Below are positions 45,785 through 56,072 of a DNA stretch of 64,000 bases, in pieces. The stretch comes from an uncultured Pelagibacteraceae bacterium (lineage in GTDB: Bacteria > Pseudomonadota > Alphaproteobacteria > Pelagibacterales > Pelagibacteraceae). The position numbers and the translations under genes were made by a program. The stretch is taken from NCBI GenBank assembly GCA_902554035.1, contig CACDMX010000004.1, positions 1-64,000 on the forward strand, in the 5' to 3' direction. The notes beneath the pieces were generated by a model, which saw only the letters and a program-made list of their open reading frames with translations, did no database searches and was not told the DNA's origin. Each line of letters opens with the position of its first letter. The stretch's first letter is position 1.

Positions 45785-47227
45785 ATGTACGAAAAATTTG
45801 GACAATTCATTGATGGAAAGTGGCAAGCATCTTCTAACAATGAGACTTATGAAGTTATAAATCCAGCCAATGAAGAGGTTATAGGTCGTGCATCAAAAGC
45901 TACTCCAGAAGATGTAGAACGAGCACTTAAATCTGCTGAAAAAGGTTTAGAAGTTTGGAAAAAAACTTCCCCTTGGAAAAGGTCCTCAGTCATTAGAAAA
46001 GTCGCTGATATAATAAGAGCTAAACAAGATGTTCTTGCAAAATGGATAACACTTGAAGTTGGAAAACCTTTTCTTGAAGGCAAAGGCGAAGTAGGAGCTA
46101 CAGCAGATATTTTTGAGTGGAATTCAGAGGAAACAAAAAGAATCTATGGACAAACAGTAGAAAGCAGATTTGAAGAAACCAGAATTCATGTTTACTATCA
46201 ACCAATTGGAGTTGTTGCAGCAATGTCTCCTTGGAATTTTCCTTTAGTTTTATCAGGAAGAAAAATATCAACTGCTTTAGCTGCAGGATGTTCAGTTATA
46301 ATTAAACCTGATGTGATTGCACCTGGTGGTGTGATGGAGTTAGTTGATATTTGTAGAGAAGCCGGAGTTCCTCCAGGAGTGGTTAATTTATTATCTGGCG
46401 ACCCTCCAAGCATAGCCTCTCAATTAATTTCGTCAGACATAGTTAAAAAAATTTCTATCACAGGATCTACAAGAGTTGGAAAATTAGTACTTAAACAAGC
46501 GGCTGAAAAAGTTCAAAGAGTTACTATGGAGTTAAGCGGTCATGCACCATTTATTGTGTTTAGTGATGCAAATATTGAGAAAGCAACAGACATGGCAATA
46601 GCCTCAAAATTTAGAAACAATGGCCAAGTTTGTATTTCTCCAAGCAAATTCTACATTCAAGACAATAAGAAAAAAGATTTTGTAAATTTATTTGTAGAGA
46701 AAGCTAAAAAATTAAAAATTGGAAATGGAATGGATGTGGATGTTCAATTAGGACCCATGACAACTAAAAAAAGACTTAATGAAATTGAAGATTTGGTTGA
46801 AAAAACCAAAAAAGAAGGAGCTAAAGTTTTGTTAGGAGGAAAAAAACCTTCAGGGTTTAATAAAGGTTTTTATTATGAACCAACAATTTTTGATGATGTA
46901 AAAGATGATTTTACAATTATGAAAGAAGAACCTTTTGGACCTTTATGTCCAATGCTGTCGTTTAAAACATTTGATGAAGTTATTGAAAGAGCAAATAATC
47001 ATGAACTAGGTCTTGCAAGCTACATTTGCACTAATTCAATGGAATTAGCAACAAAGGCTTCTGAACAAATAGAAACTGGAGCAGTTGCAGTGAATACACC
47101 TTTAGTAGCACAAGCCGAGGCACCTTTCGGTGGTATTAAACAAACAGGCGATGGTAGAGAGGGCGGCTCAATGGCAATCAAAGACTATTTAAATATTAAA
47201 TATACTCACCTTGGTATTAAAGGTTAA
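45785..47227 (+). CDS. NAD(P)-dependent aldehyde dehydrogenase
   Basis: 480-aa class I/II aldehyde dehydrogenase, cytoplasmic. Catalytic Glu249 is in TMELSGHAP and Cys283 in NNGQVCISP. The cofactor region SPWNFPLVLSGRKISTALAAG (148-168) and ITGSTRVGK (225-233) are intact. Closest in pattern to succinate-semialdehyde or lactaldehyde dehydrogenases, but the substrate cannot be fixed. Followed after 10 bases by ccdA. A palindromic element precedes it. Confidence 0.92.
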   Translation: MYEKFGQFIDGKWQASSNNETYEVINPANEEVIGRASKATPEDVERALKSAEKGLEVWKKTSPWKRSSVIRKVADIIRAKQDVLAKWITLEVGKPFLEGKGEVGATADIFEWNSEETKRIYGQTVESRFEETRIHVYYQPIGVVAAMSPWNFPLVLSGRKISTALAAGCSVIIKPDVIAPGGVMELVDICREAGVPPGVVNLLSGDPPSIASQLISSDIVKKISITGSTRVGKLVLKQAAEKVQRVTMELSGHAPFIVFSDANIEKATDMAIASKFRNNGQVCISPSKFYIQDNKKKDFVNLFVEKAKKLKIGNGMDVDVQLGPMTTKKRLNEIEDLVEKTKKEGAKVLLGGKKPSGFNKGFYYEPTIFDDVKDDFTIMKEEPFGPLCPMLSFKTFDEVIERANNHELGLASYICTNSMELATKASEQIETGAVAVNTPLVAQAEAPFGGIKQTGDGREGGSMAIKDYLNIKYTHLGIKG

Positions 47228-47237
47228 TTAAATTGTT

Positions 47238-47945
47238 ATGGCTGAAATTTTTATTGCTTTCGGAGCAGGATTAATAAGTTTTTTGTCACCGTGTGTATTA
47301 CCTTTGATACCTGGTTATATTTCATACATTTCTGGAAGTTCGCTTAATGATTTGTTAGAAAAGAAAAATATAAACTTATTACCAATAATTTTATTCACAC
47401 TTGGATTTTCAATAGTATTTATAATTTTTGGTGCATCAGCAACTTTTTTAGGAAAATTTCTATTAAGCAATTCCTTTCCTTTAAGAATAGTTGCAGGACT
47501 AGTAATAATTATATTTTCACTTCATATGTTAGGAATATTTAAAATTAATTTTTTGAATTATGAAAAGCGTATCCAAGCAGATAGAAATAAAAGTATTTTT
47601 AGTTCAGTTCTAATAGGAATGGCTTTTGCGTTTGGTTGGACTCCCTGTATAGGTCCAATTCTTGGATCAATTTTACTTTTAGCCTCAACCACAGAATCTA
47701 TTTCTAGAGGTATATTATTATTGTGTTCATACTCTCTTGGTCTTGCCCTTCCATTCATTTTATCTGGATATCTAATTCAAAAATTTATTATATTTTCAAA
47801 AAATATAAGGCAGAAGGTTAAGCTTATTGAAAAAATAGGTGGAACTTTACTTCTAATAACAGGTATTTTAATCATTACAAACCAACTTCAAGTATTAGGT
47901 TTTTACTTACTTAATTATTTACCTTTTCTTCAGGGAATTGGTTAA
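47238..47945 (+). CDS. ccdA: Cytochrome c biogenesis protein CcdA
   Basis: 235-aa inner-membrane protein with six spans. The redox-active cysteines are C19 in FLSPCVLPLIPGY and C137 in FGWTPCIGPI. CcdA carries reducing power from cytoplasmic thioredoxin to the periplasm for heme attachment to c-type cytochromes. Its 3' end overlaps the convergent EamA gene by 35 bases. Confidence 0.93.
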   Translation: MAEIFIAFGAGLISFLSPCVLPLIPGYISYISGSSLNDLLEKKNINLLPIILFTLGFSIVFIIFGASATFLGKFLLSNSFPLRIVAGLVIIIFSLHMLGIFKINFLNYEKRIQADRNKSIFSSVLIGMAFAFGWTPCIGPILGSILLLASTTESISRGILLLCSYSLGLALPFILSGYLIQKFIIFSKNIRQKVKLIEKIGGTLLLITGILIITNQLQVLGFYLLNYLPFLQGIG

Positions 47946-48801
47946 TTTTTTTTGGTTTATTAAAAACTATAAGCATAACTCCAATAACAATTATAGCACC
48001 TCCAAGAAACAATTCTTTTGTTGGTTGTTCGCCTAAAAGAAAAATTGCAGCTAACAGTCCCGTTGGAGGTATACCCATAGTTACTATAGGTAAAACTTTG
48101 TAAATAGGATTATTTTTTAAAACGTAATAAAAGCAACCGTATGTGATAGGTTGCATAATAAAGCCTAAATATAAAGCAATCATCCACGTTTCAAGACTCG
48201 CATTCTTAAAATAAGTAATTGTATTACCATCAAAAATAGCTGAAAGTCCAATTAAGATTGGACCAGAAAAAAAACCTAACCAAGCTACAAGAGCCAATGG
48301 ATTTAATTCTTTACTTAAAGGTTTAACCAAAACTTGTCCAAGTGCCCAAATACCTGAGCCTAAAATTACTAACCCTATACCAAAATATTTACCATCTAAA
48401 TTAGGTGATCCTGTTAAGATATAAACCCCGATAAAGGCTATACTAATACCAAACAAACTTTTTACGGTTGGTTTTTCTTTAAGCATAAAATATGCAAAGA
48501 CTACTCCAAATGGAACTTCTGTTTGAACAAGTAGTACAGCTGCGGATGCATCTATTAAACTTAAACCAGTATAGGTAATACTATACTGAAGTGTATTCGC
48601 TATAAGAGATACAATAAATATTTTTTTAAGAAATCCTTTTGGTATTGGAAACCACCAAATTAATAATGATGCTACAAAAGTAAAACGCAAACCCATCAAC
48701 AAAAAAGGAGGAAGTTCAACCATTGCTGGTTTAGCAATTACAAAACCAAATCCTAAAAAAATAGGAACTAATGAAGCAATTAATGAGTCACGAAGAGTCA
48801 A
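47911..48801 (-). CDS. EamA/DMT family transporter
   Basis: 296-aa membrane protein with ten spans. First repeat: SLVPIFLGFGFVIAKPAMVE and RFTFVASLLIWWF; second repeat: GSGIWALGQVLVKPLSKELNP. Substrate unknown. Its start overlaps the stop of the upstream dioxygenase gene by 4 bases, so it may move that pathway's substrate or product. The last dozen codons overlap the end of ccdA on the other strand. Confidence 0.85.
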   Translation of the reverse strand: MTLRDSLIASLVPIFLGFGFVIAKPAMVELPPFLLMGLRFTFVASLLIWWFPIPKGFLKKIFIVSLIANTLQYSITYTGLSLIDASAAVLLVQTEVPFGVVFAYFMLKEKPTVKSLFGISIAFIGVYILTGSPNLDGKYFGIGLVILGSGIWALGQVLVKPLSKELNPLALVAWLGFFSGPILIGLSAIFDGNTITYFKNASLETWMIALYLGFIMQPITYGCFYYVLKNNPIYKVLPIVTMGIPPTGLLAAIFLLGEQPTKELFLGGAIIVIGVMLIVFNKPKKINQFPEEKVNN

Positions 48802-49901
48802 ATTTTGAATTTTCTTTTTAAATGTCTTAATTTACCTTCTGTGCTATCGAAATCTATATAACAACCTTGTAAAAATCTATTACCTTCATCAGGATCATAC
48901 CTTGTTCTTCCGTGTAGCACTCTATAATTATCCATCATCATAAGATCATTTGGTGCTAATTTAAATTCTATTCTATTCTTTTCTGAATTATACATATCAG
49001 ATAATTTTTTTCGGGCTTTATAATACTGATCTAATTTTTCTTTTTCTAACATTGGAACATAATCTAATCTTGGACTAAATCTTACCTGTTTAAAATTTTT
49101 TTCATCGTCTAAATGAATTAATTCTGACCAGTCCTCAAGTATTACATTTTTATCTGTAAATTTAAATCTTACTTTAATTTCTGTAAGGATGTTGTATGCA
49201 TCTAGGTCATTTTTTTTTAAATTTTCAGTAACAGTATAACCATCAACTAAAGTTGAATAACCTCCACTTACCTCATTTTCAATACAATGTAATAATTGAA
49301 TACACGGTACAGGATTTCTATATGGATTATCTGTATGTGGGCTTAAATGCAAAGTTGTATACGCTAAATCGTTTGGATTTGATTTTGATTTTACATTAAA
49401 ATGTTCTCCAAAGTTTGTTCTTCTTACACTTCCTATAGAATTCGCGAATTTAACAATATAATTATTTTCTGTAGGAACATTTTTAATTATAACAAAACCA
49501 TATTCATAAAAAGCAACCAACAAATCATACATTTCTTTTGACTCGTAAAAATCTTCTTTAAATTCAAAATTTTTTACATCTTTCAAAGTTGAGTCCCATT
49601 TTTTTTTAGGAATTGATTTTATTACAGTATCTTTATTTGAAAATTCAGTTTCTAGTTTACCAATATCAATTTTAGAATTAACTCCATCATTGAAATTAAC
49701 TTCAAGAAAACCATTTTTAATTTCAGCTTTTTTTATATCTATTTCACCATTCATTGTTGAAGGATCAAACAATCTTTGTTGAGTACCTTTATCTAAATAC
49801 TGATCACCATCCACTCTTTCTCTCAACCAAAATGGGTGTATTTCTTGAACAGATTGACCGTTGTTAAAAAAAATTTTATTTTTATTTAATTCAATTTTCA
49901 T
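48798..49901 (-). CDS. Gamma-butyrobetaine hydroxylase-type dioxygenase
   Basis: 367-aa Fe(II)/2-oxoglutarate dioxygenase with a short N-terminal DUF971-like domain (residues 1-85, IHPFWLRERV near 21), the layout of gamma-butyrobetaine and trimethyllysine hydroxylases. The iron site is H189 and D191 in SPHTDNPYRNP plus the His in RVLHGRTRYD near 334. It may act in carnitine-type quaternary amine metabolism, in keeping with the sarcosine genes elsewhere in the window. DUF971 in such enzymes can bind zinc, but here the N-terminal cysteines are missing. Confidence 0.82.
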   Translation of the reverse strand: MKIELNKNKIFFNNGQSVQEIHPFWLRERVDGDQYLDKGTQQRLFDPSTMNGEIDIKKAEIKNGFLEVNFNDGVNSKIDIGKLETEFSNKDTVIKSIPKKKWDSTLKDVKNFEFKEDFYESKEMYDLLVAFYEYGFVIIKNVPTENNYIVKFANSIGSVRRTNFGEHFNVKSKSNPNDLAYTTLHLSPHTDNPYRNPVPCIQLLHCIENEVSGGYSTLVDGYTVTENLKKNDLDAYNILTEIKVRFKFTDKNVILEDWSELIHLDDEKNFKQVRFSPRLDYVPMLEKEKLDQYYKARKKLSDMYNSEKNRIEFKLAPNDLMMMDNYRVLHGRTRYDPDEGNRFLQGCYIDFDSTEGKLRHLKRKFKI

Positions 49902-49969
49902 AAGCTTTTTTGAGAATTATTTAAAATTATGCTTTAATCAAGATAAATAAAATAGTATGTGATAACCTT

Positions 49970-50776
49970 ATGTCAGAATTAAATTCAAAAAAGATTAGAT
50001 TTTTTGCTGCTTTTTTAAACAAATTAGCGAGAGACATGACAAGATACTACACCCAAAAACTGGATAAACCTTATAAGGTTATAAACAAAAGCAAAGGAAA
50101 AGGTTATGATCCAGTGACAAAGGCGGACAGGGCTTTTGAAAAGTTTATAAGATCAAGAATTAAAAACAAGTTTCCTAAACATAATATAATTGGAGAAGAA
50201 TTTGGTAACAAAAAAACTAAAAGTGACTTTACTTGGGTAATCGACCCAATCGATGGAACAAGATCATTTATAATTGGTAACCCAACTTGGAGTAATTTAA
50301 TTGGTTTAAATTACAAAGGAAATCCAGTTGTAGGATTAGCAAACTTTCCAAAGTTGAATAAGTATTATTTAAATACTTCAACAAAAAATGCTTATGTAAT
50401 TGAAAAAGGTAAAAAAAGAAAATTACAAGTTAATAAGAAAGCAACTTTAAAAAATATGAAACTTGCAGGAGCTTTTCATGGTTGGTTATCATTAAAAAAA
50501 CAAAGCAGAATAACAAGAGTCTTAAAACTAATGCAATTTCCGTGCTTTGATGCTTTAAGTTATATGCATTTTTGTGAAGGTAAAATTGATGTTGTGCTTC
50601 AATGTCAAAATAAAATCTGGGATGTCCATGCAATAATTCCAATTATTTCTGCAGCCGGTGGTGTTGGTTCAACTTGGAATAATAGAGATGCAAAGTATGC
50701 TGGTAATATTTTATTTTCTGCAAACAGAAATATCCACAAAAAAATGTTAAAATTTTTAAGACCAGCACTAAAATAA
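49970..50776 (+). CDS. Inositol monophosphatase family phosphatase (HisN-like)
   Basis: 268-aa Mg-dependent phosphatase. Metal ligands appear in KADRAFE (D53), IGEEFG (E76/E77) and the signature WVIDPIDGTRSFI (D92, D95), with the C-terminal Asp in KIWDVHAIIPI. The final half resembles the histidinol-phosphatase HisN subgroup. If so, it does the penultimate step of histidine synthesis. A plain inositol-type phosphatase is the alternative. Alone in its transcript, 12 bases before the autotransporter gene. Confidence 0.8.
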   Translation: MSELNSKKIRFFAAFLNKLARDMTRYYTQKLDKPYKVINKSKGKGYDPVTKADRAFEKFIRSRIKNKFPKHNIIGEEFGNKKTKSDFTWVIDPIDGTRSFIIGNPTWSNLIGLNYKGNPVVGLANFPKLNKYYLNTSTKNAYVIEKGKKRKLQVNKKATLKNMKLAGAFHGWLSLKKQSRITRVLKLMQFPCFDALSYMHFCEGKIDVVLQCQNKIWDVHAIIPIISAAGGVGSTWNNRDAKYAGNILFSANRNIHKKMLKFLRPALK

Positions 50777-50788
50777 AATTATAAAAAA

Positions 50789-53071
50789 ATGAAATTTGTT
50801 AAAAAATATAGATTAAAAAATTTAATTTTTTTTCTATTTTTATTATTATATAGCACAAATATTTACGCAGAAATTACCCGAACATTTGTTACTGCTATTA
50901 GACCGGGAACAAGTGGATTTACAAATATGGATGGCAATGTAAGTGTTAGAGACGCTTTGGAAGATCCATTTGGAGTTTTTGTAAGTCCAGATGGTAAGAC
51001 TGTCATAAATGCAAACAATAATACCTCTAGCAACCACAGATGTTTAACCCAATTGGAACTGTCAACACCTTTTGAACTTTCAACTGCTACACTTGTAGAG
51101 GAATCAAATATATTAAATACTATTGCCAAACGATCAGGTGGAAGAGATGATTGTCATGACATTTATATAAGCCCGGATGGTTTAAATATGTCTGTAACAA
51201 ATGAACAAGGAGCTATTTTTGATTTTAAATTAGTAACTCCTTTTCAATTAAAAGGAGCTACTTTAAAAGATGGTTATCTTAATCCTTGGGTTAATTCTGC
51301 TATAAGAGGTGATGATATTTGGTTTAATAATGATGGATCAAAAATGTATGTCATAGATGTAGCTGGCGACAACCTTAAAGAATATACAACTGCATCACCT
51401 TTTTCCTCTATAGGCGTTACAATAATAAATACAGTCGATTTAACAAGTGAAGCTGTTATTGATGGAACAGAAACTGCTCATGATTTTCTTTTCAATGATA
51501 CAGGAGAGACATTAATGATATTAGTAAACGATACTGGAGATGGTGAACATGACGATACAATTTTCCAATTTAGCTTAAGTGTAGCATTCGATACAACTAC
51601 TCTAACCTTAGTAGGTTCTAGTGTTATAAGTGGATACGATGGAACTGAAGATAATTCTGATGCGGTAGCTATTTCTTTTGGTAATGATGGGACAAAGTTA
51701 TATATTATGAATTTAGATGGTGGCCCAAATGTTAGCGGTAAGGTTGACACACTATCTCAATTCAATTTAAAATGTCCTTATGGAATAGTTCAATGTGTTT
51801 CTGATACAAGAGCATCTATCGTTTCTCAAGTAGAATTAGCCAAACAAAATATCAGTTTAAATACTTCTACAATTTTTAAAAGATTTGAGTGGATTAAAAG
51901 AAATAGAGATAATGAGGATCTTTCTAGTCATAATATAAATATAAATTATCCAAATCCTCTATTAAAATCTTTAGTAAGTAAATTTGAGCCATCCTTAAAA
52001 AATAACTTAGCTGCACTAGTAAAAAATACTGAAAAAAAGGCAAAAAATAAAAAATCCAAATGGTCATCGTGGAGTATAGCGGAAGTATCTATTGGAAATT
52101 ATGAAGAAACGATTTTAGATAAACCAAAGGATATTTACACCAAAGGACTAACATTTGGTGCAGATAGAAAAATTGGAGATAATAAGTTTTTTGGTTTGGC
52201 TCTAAGATATGGAAATAGCGAGTCTGATATGAGAAGGTCTGTTCAAGAAGTCGATCTTGAGTCATTAACTTTAAATATCTATGGGGTCGTTCCAACAAGT
52301 AATACTCAGTATATAAATGCAGTTTTAGGTTTAAGCGTACTAAGATTTGACAATAAGTATTTAGGAGGATTATCAGGTGAAAGAAATGGAAAACAAGCGT
52401 TTGGAACAATTAATTATAGAACAAAAACTGCCTACAGTAAGATTAATATAACACCAACTGGAAAATTAACTTATGGAGTGACGCAATTATCTGAATTTAC
52501 TGACTTTATAAGTAATACTATTGATAGCCCCAGCAAAAACGTTAGATATGCAGAGGACACTTTTAAAAGCGGACAGTTCGCCGGAGGTCTCTTATTTGAA
52601 ATGGAAAAATATGTATCAGATCAAGTAACAGTTCAACCTTTGGGAGGAATTGAAATAATTTATGATTTAACAGATGATATTACTTATAAATATCAAAATG
52701 CAGGAGAAACCGCTGTTACTAAAAAAACCCTTCCAGGAAAATATTCAAGAAAAGATTTGAAAACAAATATTGGATTTGAGGCGATATATACAAATGGCTT
52801 TACTATTTCTGCAGACTATCAAAGAAAAATTAGTTTAAATGATGACGAATCTCCATCTTTTACAGATAAAAGATTCATAGTTAAATTTAGTAATTCAAAA
52901 GAAAAAAATACTCAGTTCGCTTTTGATTTTGATCCTCTTATGAATAATTTTGCAAATTTAAGCTATGCTAAAGATATTGGAAATTTTATTTTAAAATTTA
53001 ATTCTAATTATAGTTCGATAAATAAAATTTCTGATTATGTTGCAAATATAGAGCTTACTGGTACTTTCTAG
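50789..53071 (+). CDS. Exported propeller-repeat protein with autotransporter-like barrel
   Basis: 760-aa protein. A signal peptide ends at about A27. Residues 30-330 contain at least four propeller-like repeats with the core (S/N)xDGxK(M/L)Y (SPDGKTVINA, NNDGSKMYVI, NDTGETLMIL, GNDGTKLYIM). A linker with RFEWIKRNRD follows near 370, then from about 425 to the C-terminal Phe a beta-strand-rich, Tyr/Gly-rich region resembling an autotransporter barrel. It is probably displayed on or anchored in the outer membrane. Homologous over its length to the next gene. Target unknown. Confidence 0.75.
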   Translation: MKFVKKYRLKNLIFFLFLLLYSTNIYAEITRTFVTAIRPGTSGFTNMDGNVSVRDALEDPFGVFVSPDGKTVINANNNTSSNHRCLTQLELSTPFELSTATLVEESNILNTIAKRSGGRDDCHDIYISPDGLNMSVTNEQGAIFDFKLVTPFQLKGATLKDGYLNPWVNSAIRGDDIWFNNDGSKMYVIDVAGDNLKEYTTASPFSSIGVTIINTVDLTSEAVIDGTETAHDFLFNDTGETLMILVNDTGDGEHDDTIFQFSLSVAFDTTTLTLVGSSVISGYDGTEDNSDAVAISFGNDGTKLYIMNLDGGPNVSGKVDTLSQFNLKCPYGIVQCVSDTRASIVSQVELAKQNISLNTSTIFKRFEWIKRNRDNEDLSSHNININYPNPLLKSLVSKFEPSLKNNLAALVKNTEKKAKNKKSKWSSWSIAEVSIGNYEETILDKPKDIYTKGLTFGADRKIGDNKFFGLALRYGNSESDMRRSVQEVDLESLTLNIYGVVPTSNTQYINAVLGLSVLRFDNKYLGGLSGERNGKQAFGTINYRTKTAYSKINITPTGKLTYGVTQLSEFTDFISNTIDSPSKNVRYAEDTFKSGQFAGGLLFEMEKYVSDQVTVQPLGGIEIIYDLTDDITYKYQNAGETAVTKKTLPGKYSRKDLKTNIGFEAIYTNGFTISADYQRKISLNDDESPSFTDKRFIVKFSNSKEKNTQFAFDFDPLMNNFANLSYAKDIGNFILKFNSNYSSINKISDYVANIELTGTF

Positions 53072-53131
53072 TTGATTTATAAGACTTTTTGTAAAAAAAA
53101 ATAGTTTTCTATACTAGATTGTTACATTATT

Positions 53132-55270
53132 ATGCGCCAATTGTTATTATTTATGATTTTAGTGTTAAAAAAAATTTTTACAATTTTTGGCATTTCATTA
53201 TTCGTTCTTAATTTTTTCAACTCTGTAGCTTTGGGAGCAGTTAGTGGTGTAGTTGATAATTTTCAAGTTACACAAAGAATTCCAACAGGCATTGTATTTA
53301 ATCCAGATGGAACGAAGATGTTTATTTCTGGAATGAGTCAAAACAAAGTTTATGAATTTGATTTAACTACAGCTTTTGATATTTCAGAAGCTACAAGAAA
53401 TTCTAATGAATGTAATCATCAACCCAAAGATGAGGATGTTGTTGATTTAAGATTAAATTCAGATGGAACCAAATTATTTTTAGTTGGATCTGAAAACAAT
53501 ATTTTATTGGAGTATTCACTATCTACTGCTTACGATGTCTCAACCTGTTCTTATGAAAATACTTTTTTTAGTGGAGCTGGACTAGATCCAAGATCAATGG
53601 CATTTAATACTAATGGTACTAAGTTATTTATTTACGATCAAACTGGAAACTATTCAGTTAAACAATATTCTCTTAATAGTGCTTATAATCTCTCAAATGC
53701 AACTTTAGAAAAACAATATACTGGAACAGCAAGTGAAACTTTAAAGGAAATTGAGCAATTTGCTCAAGGAATGGCATTTAGTGCTGACGGCACAAAGATG
53801 TATTTAACAGGCGACAAAGAAGATAACGTTGTAGAGTTTTCTTTGAGTACACCTTTTGATTTATCTGATGTAACTAAAGAGGGAGGCTATAGTGTTGCTG
53901 GCGAAATTGCTAAAATGTCTGGAATAGCATTTAGTGCGGATGGGTTAAAAATGTTTATTACAGATTTCAGTAACGGAGCTTCCGATAAAGATGTCACTGA
54001 ATTTGATTTAACATGTGGTTTTGGGGTTGTTAAATGTATTGATCCCACATCAAATAAAGATGATGTTGCATCTGTTGAGTCTCAATCTGAAGGAGCAAAA
54101 AAACTAATACAACATACAACATATCCAGTGTTAAATCGTATGGAATGGCTAAGAAGAAACAGTGGCAGAGTAAACTTAACTAATCAAAATATTAAGTTTC
54201 AATTTAATAATGAAATGCTTAATGCACTTTCAAGTAGTTTAATACCTATTTATTTTTCTAATGATAACTCCAATGAATTAAATTATCAAAATTCAAATTG
54301 GTCTTTTTGGAGCGAAGGTACCATCAGCATTGGTTTAACAGGGGATTCAGAATCATCCTCGTCAAAAAGCATTAATACTTCGGCCATTACTCTCGGGGCA
54401 GATAAAAAAGGAGAGGATAATATAATGAGGGGTATTGCATTAAGATTTGGTACTGATGACGTTGATGTGGGAGATTTGGGAAGTGCACTAGATATGAGTT
54501 CGTTTGGTTTAACTTTTTATGAAAGCAGACCAAGAGGAGAGCGAAGATTTGTAGATCATTTAATAGGCTTAAGTTTTATAAATTCTGATCTAATTAACAA
54601 TAGCGGTTCTGCCTCAACAAACGGTGAAAGATATGGTGAACAATTATATGGGTCCTTAAGTTTAAGAGATACATTTTCAAAAAACAGATTAAATTTTACA
54701 CCTAAATTAAAAATTAATTATGGGATAACTCATCTTGGAGCTTACACTGAAACTGGATCTTCAGGATTAAACTTAGAATATAAAGATCAATATATTGGAA
54801 ATTTTACGTCTTCATTAGGAACAAGTTTAGATAATACTTATGATTTTGAAGCTGGATCTTTTGTTCCATATTTTGATTTTGAATATTATGCAGACATGAG
54901 TCCGGCTTCAAAACAAATATTCTCTTATGAGTCTAATGGTGAGAGTTTTACCTTGGAAAATATTCAAAACTCTACTCATAATTTTATGAGCGGTGTTGGA
55001 TTTGATTTTATCTCAGAAAATGGACTAACCTTAATGACTAAATACACTAGAAACCAATCTCAAAATAATAAAAATGATAGTTTTATAATTGCTATGGATT
55101 ATAGAGGTTCTCAAAGGTCTTCTTATGCCATGTCTTTAGAAGATACTTCAGCAGAGTTATCTCACAATAGAAAATTTAAGAGTTTTAATCTTGATATAGA
55201 TAGTCATTATGATTTTTTTAAAGATGATCCTGAATACGGGATATATATTCAAGTTTCAAATATAAATTAA
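53132..55270 (+). CDS. Second propeller-repeat protein with autotransporter-like barrel
   Basis: 712-aa paralogue of the preceding gene. Signal sequence to about residue 36. The propeller repeats are more regular: FNPDGTKMFISG, LNSDGTKLFLVG, FNTNGTKLFIYD, FSADGTKMYLTG, FSADGLKMFITD, each followed by an EYSLST/EFDLT strand and a T/S-A-F/Y-D turn. The linker MEWLRRNSG matches EWIKRN of its neighbour, and the barrel begins near residue 388 with SNWSFWSEGTISIG. It ends in Asn rather than Phe, so BAM-dependent insertion is less certain. The start could also be the ATG at 53153. Confidence 0.75.
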   Translation: MRQLLLFMILVLKKIFTIFGISLFVLNFFNSVALGAVSGVVDNFQVTQRIPTGIVFNPDGTKMFISGMSQNKVYEFDLTTAFDISEATRNSNECNHQPKDEDVVDLRLNSDGTKLFLVGSENNILLEYSLSTAYDVSTCSYENTFFSGAGLDPRSMAFNTNGTKLFIYDQTGNYSVKQYSLNSAYNLSNATLEKQYTGTASETLKEIEQFAQGMAFSADGTKMYLTGDKEDNVVEFSLSTPFDLSDVTKEGGYSVAGEIAKMSGIAFSADGLKMFITDFSNGASDKDVTEFDLTCGFGVVKCIDPTSNKDDVASVESQSEGAKKLIQHTTYPVLNRMEWLRRNSGRVNLTNQNIKFQFNNEMLNALSSSLIPIYFSNDNSNELNYQNSNWSFWSEGTISIGLTGDSESSSSKSINTSAITLGADKKGEDNIMRGIALRFGTDDVDVGDLGSALDMSSFGLTFYESRPRGERRFVDHLIGLSFINSDLINNSGSASTNGERYGEQLYGSLSLRDTFSKNRLNFTPKLKINYGITHLGAYTETGSSGLNLEYKDQYIGNFTSSLGTSLDNTYDFEAGSFVPYFDFEYYADMSPASKQIFSYESNGESFTLENIQNSTHNFMSGVGFDFISENGLTLMTKYTRNQSQNNKNDSFIIAMDYRGSQRSSYAMSLEDTSAELSHNRKFKSFNLDIDSHYDFFKDDPEYGIYIQVSNIN

Positions 55271-55332
55271 TTGTTTAAAAAAGGTTCAACCATAGAAGTT
55301 TCAAGCACGTTCTAGTATACTCTCATTAGAAA

Positions 55333-56061
55333 ATGAGAATAATAATATTACAACATATCAAAATAGAAGATCCTGGTTTTATAAAAGATTTAATGATTAA
55401 AGATGGAGCCGAACTAACAACAGTAGAACTAGATGAGGGCGAAAAAATTCCAAGTGATCTCTCGAGATTTGATGCAATGTTTTGCATGGGTGGACCTATG
55501 GATACTTGGATGGAAAAAAAGCATCCATGGTTAATTAATGAAAAAAAAAAAATAAAAGAATTTGTTCTTGATTTAAAAAAACCTTATTTGGGTTTTTGTC
55601 TTGGTTGTCAGCTACTTGGTGAAGTAGTTGGAGGAAAAGTTGTAAAAACAAACAATCCAGAAATTGGGATGTTAAATATTAATTTTTCTCAAAATAAAAA
55701 TAACGATCCTTTATTTTCAAATTTTCCAGAACAAATTACATCTTTGCAGTGGCATTCATATGAGGTTCAAGGCTTAGAAGATAACAAAGATATAACTCTT
55801 TTAGCATCTTCTCCAGAGACTAAATATCAGATTTTCAAATATCAAAATCACGCTTATGGAATTCAATTTCATATAGAGGTGAAAAAAACTACCGTAAATG
55901 AGTGGGGGTGTGTTCCAGAGTATAAGTCTGCTTTAGAAAAAGCATTAGGTCCAAATGCTCTTAAAAAATTTGACAATGAAGCACAAACTAACATGGAAAA
56001 AATGAACAATTATTCTAAAATTTTGTATTCAAAATTTAAGAGTGATATTCTTAAAATATAA
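55333..56061 (+). CDS. Class I glutamine amidotransferase-like protein
   Basis: 242-aa stand-alone GATase. The nucleophile is C89 in LGFCLGCQLLGE; His180 and Glu182 are in YGIQFHIEV. Other typical parts are FDAMFCMGGPMDTWMEKKHPW and SLQWHSYEV. Resembles GMP synthase-like amidotransferases that act without a fused synthetase; the acceptor is unknown. Different branch from the amidotransferase of the glutathione operon. Followed after 11 bases by a carboxymuconolactone decarboxylase-family gene. Confidence 0.82.
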   Translation: MRIIILQHIKIEDPGFIKDLMIKDGAELTTVELDEGEKIPSDLSRFDAMFCMGGPMDTWMEKKHPWLINEKKKIKEFVLDLKKPYLGFCLGCQLLGEVVGGKVVKTNNPEIGMLNINFSQNKNNDPLFSNFPEQITSLQWHSYEVQGLEDNKDITLLASSPETKYQIFKYQNHAYGIQFHIEVKKTTVNEWGCVPEYKSALEKALGPNALKKFDNEAQTNMEKMNNYSKILYSKFKSDILKI

Positions 56062-56072
56062 CAGGAGGAAAA

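Noticed and set aside
50863-52409. Several 60-to-106-codon minus-strand frames opposite the first propeller-barrel gene
   Set aside because: The forward gene shows signal peptide, repeats and barrel over the full length. The opposite frames have no ribosome-binding sites or recognisable features.
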